Shown here: in pieces, positions 6,667 through 9,907 of the stretch
Position numbering within the stretch: the stretch's first letter is position 1
Layout of the letters: every line of letters starts with the position of its first letter
DNA from: Alphaproteobacteria bacterium
GTDB taxonomy: Bacteria > Pseudomonadota > Alphaproteobacteria > Micavibrionales > Micavibrionaceae
NCBI GenBank assembly: GCA_020442505.1
Contig: JAGRJZ010000051.1
Span: 4,833-14,739 of the forward strand
Direction: 5' to 3'
DNA length: 9,907 bases
The notes under the pieces: generated by a model
What the model saw: only the letters and a program-made list of their open reading frames with translations
Told to the model about the DNA's origin: nothing
Database searches by the model: none
Made by a program: the position numbers and the translations under genes

Positions 6667-8175
6667 ATGTCCCGACAGCCGGCGCAAGACAACCCGTCAT
6701 CCGAAAGCAACGCGACCGATCCGCGGGAGTCGAAGCTGCGCAAGTTGAAGATGTTGGAGGAGGGCGGGGTGAACCCCTATCCGCCGAAATTTGAACGAAC
6801 GCATCTGGCGGCCTGTTTGCAGGCGACTTACGAATCCCTCGAAAACGGCGCGGAAACAGAAGATAACGTCGCCGTGGCGGGTCGCATTCGCGCCATGCGC
6901 AATAACGGCATGTTTATCGATTTGCACGACGCCAGCGGTAAAATCCAGGTGTTCTGTCATGCGGACAATATGAGCGCAGAAGAGCTGGAAAAGCTCAAAA
7001 CGATGGATCTAGGCGACATTATCGGCGCGCACGGCACGATCCGCCGCACCCCGCGCGGGGAGCTGTCGGTCAAGGTCACGGATGTTGTGATGCTGACCAA
7101 ATCGCTGTTGCCCCTGCCGGAGAAATATCATGGCTTGAGCGATATCGAGCAACGCTACCGCCAGCGTTATCTGGACCTGATCATGAACGAGCACGCGAAG
7201 AAAACCCTGCGCACGCGCTCCAAAATCATCACGGCGATCCGCAAATATATGGACGGGATGGGCGCGGTCGAGGTCGAAACGCCGATTTTGCACCCGATTA
7301 TGGGCGGCGCCACGGCCAAGCCCTTTACGACCCATCATAACGCGCTGGATACGGATTTTTACCTGCGCGTCGCGCCGGAGCTGTATCTGAAACGCTTGAT
7401 CGTCGGCGGGTTCGCCGACGCGGTGTACGAGATCGGGCGTAACTTCCGTAATGAAGGAATTTCCGTGCGCCACAATCCTGAATTTACGATGATTGAAGCC
7501 TATCATACCGGCTTTGACTATAATGATGTCATGGATACGGTGGAGGCGCTTGTCTGTGCGATCGTACAGGATGTTCACGGAAGTCTGAAAGTGCCCTATG
7601 GAGACTACGAAGTCGACTTTACGGGGCCGTGGCCCCGCAAATCCATGGCGACGCTGGTCGCCGAGGCGACCGATATTGATTTCCTGCGCTTTGAAACGGC
7701 GGAGGAGGCGCGCCGCGCGGCGGAAGATTTAGGTGTCAAGACCGAACCGCACATGAATTGGGGCCAGGTTCTGGAGACCGTGTTCGAAGCGCAGGTCGAG
7801 CCGGGCTTGATCCAGCCGATCCATGTCACGGATCATCCGCTGGATATCTCGCCGCTGGCCAAGGTTCACCGGGACAATCCGCGTCTGACCGAGCGGTTTG
7901 AAACCTTTATCAACCACTGGGAAATCGGAAACGGTTATTCAGAGCTTAACGATCCGCAGGAACAGCGCCGCCGTTTTGAACAGCAGGTCGCCGCGGCGGA
8001 GGCCGGTGACGAAGAAGCACAAATGCTGGACGAGGATTTTATTTCTGCGCTGGAATATGGCTTACCGCCTACAGGAGGGTGGGGGATCGGTGTGGACCGG
8101 TTTGTCATGCTCCTGACCGGCTCTTCCAATATCCGCGATGTGATTTGTTTCCCGACGCTGAGGCCAAAGGAATAG
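6667..8175 (+). CDS. lysS: lysyl-tRNA synthetase, class II
   Basis: Charges tRNA-Lys with lysine in the cytosol. From the 6667 start it has 502 residues, close to E. coli LysS (505). An OB-fold anticodon-binding domain covers about 65-145 (VAVAGRIRAMRNNGMFIDLHD). The class II core follows: motif 1 region with VEVETPILHP (201-210), motif 2 with YEIGRNFRNEGISVRHNPEF (254-273), the lysine-site stretch HWEIGNGYSELNDP (417-430), and motif 3 with GGWGIGVDRF (470-479). The start was chosen from the GAGGT site and the family length. Many alphaproteobacteria instead use the unrelated class I enzyme, so this marks a subset of the class or a replacement. It stands alone: divergent from the prepilin-like gene, and convergent with a small ORF whose stop lies 1 base beyond its own. 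I see no terminator hairpin with a T-run after it. Confidence 0.97.
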   Translation: MSRQPAQDNPSSESNATDPRESKLRKLKMLEEGGVNPYPPKFERTHLAACLQATYESLENGAETEDNVAVAGRIRAMRNNGMFIDLHDASGKIQVFCHADNMSAEELEKLKTMDLGDIIGAHGTIRRTPRGELSVKVTDVVMLTKSLLPLPEKYHGLSDIEQRYRQRYLDLIMNEHAKKTLRTRSKIITAIRKYMDGMGAVEVETPILHPIMGGATAKPFTTHHNALDTDFYLRVAPELYLKRLIVGGFADAVYEIGRNFRNEGISVRHNPEFTMIEAYHTGFDYNDVMDTVEALVCAIVQDVHGSLKVPYGDYEVDFTGPWPRKSMATLVAEATDIDFLRFETAEEARRAAEDLGVKTEPHMNWGQVLETVFEAQVEPGLIQPIHVTDHPLDISPLAKVHRDNPRLTERFETFINHWEIGNGYSELNDPQEQRRRFEQQVAAAEAGDEEAQMLDEDFISALEYGLPPTGGWGIGVDRFVMLLTGSSNIRDVICFPTLRPKE

Positions 8176-8176
8176 C

Positions 8177-8317
8177 CTAACAGCAACGCCCGTGAAAATG
8201 GTAACTTATAGTCGTTCGAATAAAATCACCATTCTCTGATCGAGCCTGTTTTACAAACCAAGTTTCTTTTCTATCGCGGGAATCCAAAGTTGTTGTAAGA
8301 GGGGAAATGTTAATCAT
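8177..8317 (-). CDS. putative 46-residue protein, unrecognised
   Basis: A short minus-strand frame with all the signals of a real gene. GAGGAG (8325-8330) lies 7 bases before the ATG at 8317, a near-consensus promoter is at 8392-8420, and a TAG stop follows after 46 codons. The peptide starts MINISPLTTTLDSRDRK and ends in FHGRCC; it is polar, has no membrane segment or signal peptide, and its terminal Cys-Cys stands out. I recognise no family. Codons are AT-rich (AGA, ATA, TTT) unlike lysS, with which it converges; the two stop codons are 1 base apart. The leader of about 67 bases could form a small GCAAC/GTTGC hairpin (8344-8362). It could instead be a small regulatory RNA or the first codons of a gene truncated by rearrangement. 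The signals are clear but the length is short. Confidence 0.5.
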   Translation of the reverse strand: MINISPLTTTLDSRDRKETWFVKQARSENGDFIRTTISYHFHGRCC

Positions 8318-8391
8318 AGCGACGCTCCTCATTTTTTCGTACGGCAACTCAAATCTCGTTGCTTGTTAAACCCATAATCAAGATAAAAGCG

Positions 8392-8420
8392 AGTCTATTT
8401 TATTTTTCATAAATTGTCAA
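8392..8420 (-). promoter_or_regulatory. strong sigma-70-type promoter for the small ORF
   Basis: On the minus strand a perfect TTGACA (8415-8420) is followed after exactly 17 bases by TAGACT (8392-8397, four of six consensus bases). Transcription would start near 8385 and read toward 8317. The segment around it is very AT-rich (18 G/C in the 60 bases 8401-8460). Confidence 0.55.
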
Positions 8421-8451
8421 CTTTTTTCTATCGATCAAACACTCACAAGCC

Positions 8452-8469
8452 CGGATTTTAAAAAATCCG
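8452..8469. repeat. short inverted repeat at a composition boundary
   Basis: CGGATTTT (8452-8459) and AAAATCCG (8462-8469) are exact complements separated by two A. It sits where the AT-rich lysS-side DNA ends and the GC-rich remnant reading frame begins. No T-run follows, so it is not a clear terminator; it may be a protein site or a junction scar. Confidence 0.4.
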
Positions 8470-8647
8470 TGCGCAAATACAGGAATCCGGCATCTCTTGC
8501 ACCGATTTCACCGATACCATGACCATCGGTAAAACGGCGGAGCAAATGGCCGCGACCAAAGAGAAACCGGAAGAAGAGCTGGCGTATCTCGGCCTGTGTC
8601 TGTTCGGCGAGACGGAAGCGCTCAAAAAACTGACCGGGACATTATAG
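8462..8647 (+). pseudogene. C-terminal remnant of an unrecognised protein
   Basis: After an in-frame TAA at 8459-8461 the frame is open to TAG at 8645-8647 and encodes about 61 residues. The residues look protein-like: EESGISC-type text is not seen, but QESGISCTDFTDTM is, followed by MAATKEKPEEELAYLGLCLF and ending ALKKLTGTL. The DNA here is GC-rich like the core genome (36 G/C in the 60 bases 8581-8640). The only in-frame ATG-type starts are at 8519 and 8546; the first would give 42 residues but has no ribosome site. The simplest reading is the surviving 3' end of a longer gene whose 5' part was lost at about 8450-8465. A genuine 42-residue protein is the alternative. The stop overlaps the stop of the minus-strand gene at 8642-9103 by six bases. 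I cannot name the parent family. Confidence 0.35.
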
Positions 8648-9103
8648 CTGTACCGGTAGGGGGGGCGAAGCCCGCCGTTGAGGAGGGCTATTTTGAGGAG
8701 GTACCTGCTCCAGCGTTTTGGCCAGTTTTTCTAGATCCGCGAGGTTGCCTTGTTCATAGGATGCCGTTTGGACGTGATAGTCGCCTGTTCCCGGTGTTTG
8801 TGTCAAAGACACGGTCAGGTCGATGTCTCGCGTCTGGATGTAGAGGGTATGGTTGTTTCCCTTATAAACTTGCCGGCATGCAACCCTCTGTGATCCGATG
8901 TCGAGAGCGTCTGGAAGGTCTTCGTCGTTGGGCGTTGCCAGGGATAACACCATGTAACGGTCTACGATCTCTCTCGCGAAGAGGGCCGTCTGCAGGCGTT
9001 GGTCGTCGGACGCGGTAAAAGTGGTTTCAAGATATTCGATCTCTCCTCGGCTTGTGTAGAGGAATCTTGTCGTAAGGGTTTGGCTTACGTTGTATGCCGG
9101 CAT
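8642..9103 (-). CDS. hypothetical protein, 153 residues, likely paralogue of the next gene upstream
   Basis: Not recognised. From the ATG at 9103 it has 153 residues (MPAYNVSQTL...), soluble, with no signal peptide or membrane segment. Predicted strands alternate with one helix: a beta region (10-30), helix (32-52), a second beta region (86-117), a helix (119-133), then a Pro-rich tail (PPQNSPPQ, 135-142). The start was moved 27 codons inside the longest frame, because a candidate promoter at 9156-9184 overlaps that extension and its residues are AT-driven; GGAG lies 12 bases upstream, slightly far. Residues 86-142 align loosely with 50-114 of the protein from 9233-9589, sharing an I-x-T stretch, Y-x-V, a Gly, a Leu-containing helix and a Pro tail. 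The two genes run in the same direction with 129 bases between. Both sit in the accessory stretch before nuoI. Reality of the frame is likely; function is unknown. Confidence 0.65.
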   Translation of the reverse strand: MPAYNVSQTLTTRFLYTSRGEIEYLETTFTASDDQRLQTALFAREIVDRYMVLSLATPNDEDLPDALDIGSQRVACRQVYKGNNHTLYIQTRDIDLTVSLTQTPGTGDYHVQTASYEQGNLADLEKLAKTLEQVPPQNSPPQRRASPPLPVQL

Positions 9104-9155
9104 AGTTATCAAAGTCTCCGAATTTTTATTTTTTGTAATGGAGTCGTGCCGGATC

Positions 9156-9184
9156 AGTCTGATGGAAAAATAACAATATGTCAA
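9156..9184 (-). promoter_or_regulatory. candidate promoter of the 153-residue protein gene
   Basis: On the minus strand a perfect TTGACA (9179-9184) and CAGACT (9156-9161) are 17 bases apart, putting the start of transcription near 9149 and the leader at about 46 bases. The spacing and the AGACT end of the -10 box match the promoter of the small ORF at 8392-8420. An inverted repeat straddles the -35 box. Confidence 0.4.
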
Positions 9185-9198
9185 TAAAAAAATATTGT
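9173..9198. repeat. inverted repeat overlapping the -35 box, possible operator
   Basis: ACAATAT (9173-9179) and ATATTGT (9192-9198) are exact complements around 12 bases that contain most of the TTGACA box. A repressor bound here would block polymerase, so an operator is plausible. It could also be the distal part of a terminator for the gene at 9233-9589, since seven T occur on the minus strand within it. Confidence 0.4.
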
Positions 9199-9225
9199 GC
9201 GGAGCCAGGAGGGATATATTTCCGC
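9186..9225 (-). terminator. weak candidate terminator after the 118-residue protein gene
   Basis: On the minus strand GCGGA (complement of 9221-9225) can pair with TCCGC (complement of 9199-9203) across a 17-base loop, followed within six bases by seven T (9186-9192). The stem is short and the loop large, so efficiency is doubtful; position just past the stop codon at 9233 fits. Confidence 0.25.
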
Positions 9226-9232
9226 GTCCGCG

Positions 9233-9589
9233 TCACGCAACGCGCGGTGCGGGACCGGTGGATAACGGTTGAAGATTCGTTTTTGTTTCGTTCAGAACCT
9301 CACGGAGATTTTTCGAACTCCCTGTATCAAAGGCAAGCTTCGTGACGTTGTAAGTCATAGGTGAGTCTTTTCCCTGTTGATCTTCTGCAACTGTCAAAAT
9401 AAGAGAGCAGGCGAAGGTATCGGTCTCAATTGTGATGAGTTCTCTCTCATTGTCGAAAGTATGCGTACAGGACTCTGCTGGGAGAGCGCTTGACAAATAG
9501 TAGATCGCGGCTGCCGCAAAGGCCATCGTCTTGGAGCTGGCGTTGAAGACGAAGGTCAGGTCGCCGATTGTTGTTTCGTACGTTTCCAT
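9233..9589 (-). CDS. hypothetical protein, 118 residues, likely paralogue of the downstream gene
   Basis: Not recognised. It has 118 residues beginning METYETTIGD, no signal peptide, and no clear membrane segment (the Ala-rich stretch 22-36 is the most hydrophobic part and reads better as a buried helix). Pattern: beta strand (10-17), FNAS turn, helix (20-36), two or three strands (48-87), helix (94-106), Pro-containing tail (LQPLSTGPAP). This order and several positions parallel the C-terminal two thirds of the 153-residue protein downstream. The start at 9589 lacks a strong ribosome site (GGA is about 17 bases away), but a candidate promoter lies 24-54 bases upstream. It is divergent from nuoI across a 127-base gap and precedes the other unknown gene by 129 bases on the same strand. 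Function unknown; a real gene is likely on residue pattern and placement. Confidence 0.6.
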   Translation of the reverse strand: METYETTIGDLTFVFNASSKTMAFAAAAIYYLSSALPAESCTHTFDNERELITIETDTFACSLILTVAEDQQGKDSPMTYNVTKLAFDTGSSKNLREVLNETKTNLQPLSTGPAPRVA

Positions 9590-9619
9590 TGTTATGACTG
9601 TTTTTCCGGTAAGAGCAGT

Positions 9620-9647
9620 ATCTTATTTTTCATATTTTTTCTTTCAA
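9620..9647 (-). promoter_or_regulatory. candidate promoter of the 118-residue protein gene
   Basis: On the minus strand TTGAAA (9642-9647, five of six consensus bases) and TAAGAT (9620-9625, four of six) are 16 bases apart, giving transcription from about 9613 and a short leader of some 24 bases. It points away from nuoI. Confidence 0.35.
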
Positions 9648-9704
9648 TGCAAGAAAAATCTGTTTTTTACGTGCCCTATGGAATCCAGGGCGTAGTCGTG
9701 GTAG

Positions 9705-9710
9705 AAAGGA
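9705..9710 (+). promoter_or_regulatory. ribosome binding site of nuoI
   Basis: AAAGGA ends 6 bases before the nuoI ATG, a well-placed Shine-Dalgarno that fixes the start. A short GCCCT/AGGGC repeat (9673-9677 and 9687-9691) lies upstream in the leader and could form a small hairpin around a 9-base loop. Confidence 0.55.
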
Positions 9711-9716
9711 TCTACG

Positions 9717-9907
9717 ATGTTGGCTCAGACGTTCAAATCCTTTCTTTTGTTCGATATCGCGCGGGGCATGGCGCTGACCCTGCGGTATTTTTTTCGTCCG
9801 AAGGTCACGATCAATTATCCGTATGAAAAGGGGCCGCTCTCGCCCCGCTTCCGGGGGGAGCACGCCCTGCGCCGCTATCCGATGGGGGAGGAGCGCTGCA
9901 TTTCCTG
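9717..9907 (+). CDS. nuoI: NADH-quinone oxidoreductase subunit I, 5' part only
   Basis: Peripheral subunit of respiratory Complex I that carries two [4Fe-4S] clusters passing electrons toward the quinone site. The window holds the first 63 complete codons. The text is diagnostic: an amphipathic N-terminal helix ([20 protein letters not shown], 7-26), then [20 protein letters not shown] (28-47), HALRRYP and EERCISC, where the frame is cut in the first cluster-binding Cys motif. It is close to alphaproteobacterial and mitochondrial TYKY subunits. AAAGGA (9705-9710) lies 6 bases before the ATG; an upstream in-frame ATG at 9678 is closed by TAG within six codons. Normally nuoH lies immediately upstream in a nuoA-N operon, but here an unrelated divergent gene does. 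I see no convincing -35/-10 pair, though CTATGGA occurs 41 bases before the start. Confidence 0.95.
   Translation, partial: MLAQTFKSFLLFDIARGMALTLRYFFRPKVTINYPYEKGPLSPRFRGEHALRRYPMGEERCIS

Noticed and set aside
8650..8680. GGGC-GAA-GCCC hairpin as a terminator
   Set aside because: It lies within the coding end of the 153-residue protein gene (Pro/Arg-rich codons) and has no T-run on either strand.
8596..9018. 140-codon plus-strand frame opposite the 153-residue protein gene
   Set aside because: Arg/Gly/Cys-rich text with no recognisable pattern; the minus-strand frame has balanced, protein-like composition and a promoter.
9104..9184. 27-codon upstream extension of the 153-residue protein gene
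   Set aside because: The region holds the candidate -35/-10 boxes for the gene and its translation merely follows the AT-rich bases.
9630..9863. 77-codon minus-strand frame over the nuoI start
   Set aside because: Antisense to conserved nuoI, Arg-rich, no start signals.
1..9907. CRISPR array, transposase, integrase, tRNA or rRNA
   Set aside because: No regularly spaced repeats, no recombinase text in any real frame, and no cloverleaf or rRNA-like stretch was seen by eye; a covariance-model scan was not possible.

Overview
The window reads as chromosomal DNA of an alphaproteobacterium. LpxD opens with the alphaproteobacterial RFF..AGPF-type start, and the NuoI fragment at the right edge has the [19 protein letters not shown] signature shared with mitochondrial TYKY. 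Most of the DNA is GC-rich. The orphan pilin-like protein at 5925-6599 resembles a family I remember from Micavibrio-like and related alphaproteobacteria, but I cannot place the genus from this window.

Layout. 1-1445 (+): lpxD and fabZ, the start of a lipid A/fatty acid cluster that is cut off after fabZ. 1453-5787 (-): glmU, an Ldh2-family dehydrogenase gene and glmS, in that order of transcription. GlmS makes glucosamine-6-P, and GlmU turns glucosamine-1-P into UDP-GlcNAc, the precursor for peptidoglycan and for the lipid A pathway in which LpxD acts. The left half is therefore an envelope-precursor block. The dehydrogenase gene is visibly AT-richer than its neighbours and is joined to glmU by an ATGA overlap, so it looks like an acquired passenger. 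5925-6599 (-): an orphan prepilin-like membrane-anchored protein, divergent from lysS. 6667-8175 (+): class II lysyl-tRNA synthetase.

8176-9716 is an accessory stretch between lysS and nuoI. It holds a 46-codon minus-strand ORF with a near-consensus promoter and Shine-Dalgarno, a GC-rich coding remnant lacking its 5' part (8462-8647), and two unrecognised minus-strand genes (8642-9103 and 9233-9589) that look like distant paralogues, each with its own candidate promoter. At 9717 the first 63 codons of nuoI begin; no nuoH precedes it, so the Complex I cluster is broken at this point.

The more unusual content is the dehydrogenase inside glmU-glmS, the paralogous unknown pair with a palindrome over one promoter, the isolated small ORF, and the separation of nuoI from nuoH. 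I found no CRISPR array, transposase, tRNA or rRNA. I do not see a complete new defence or mobile system here. Promoters, pairings and composition counts were read by eye.
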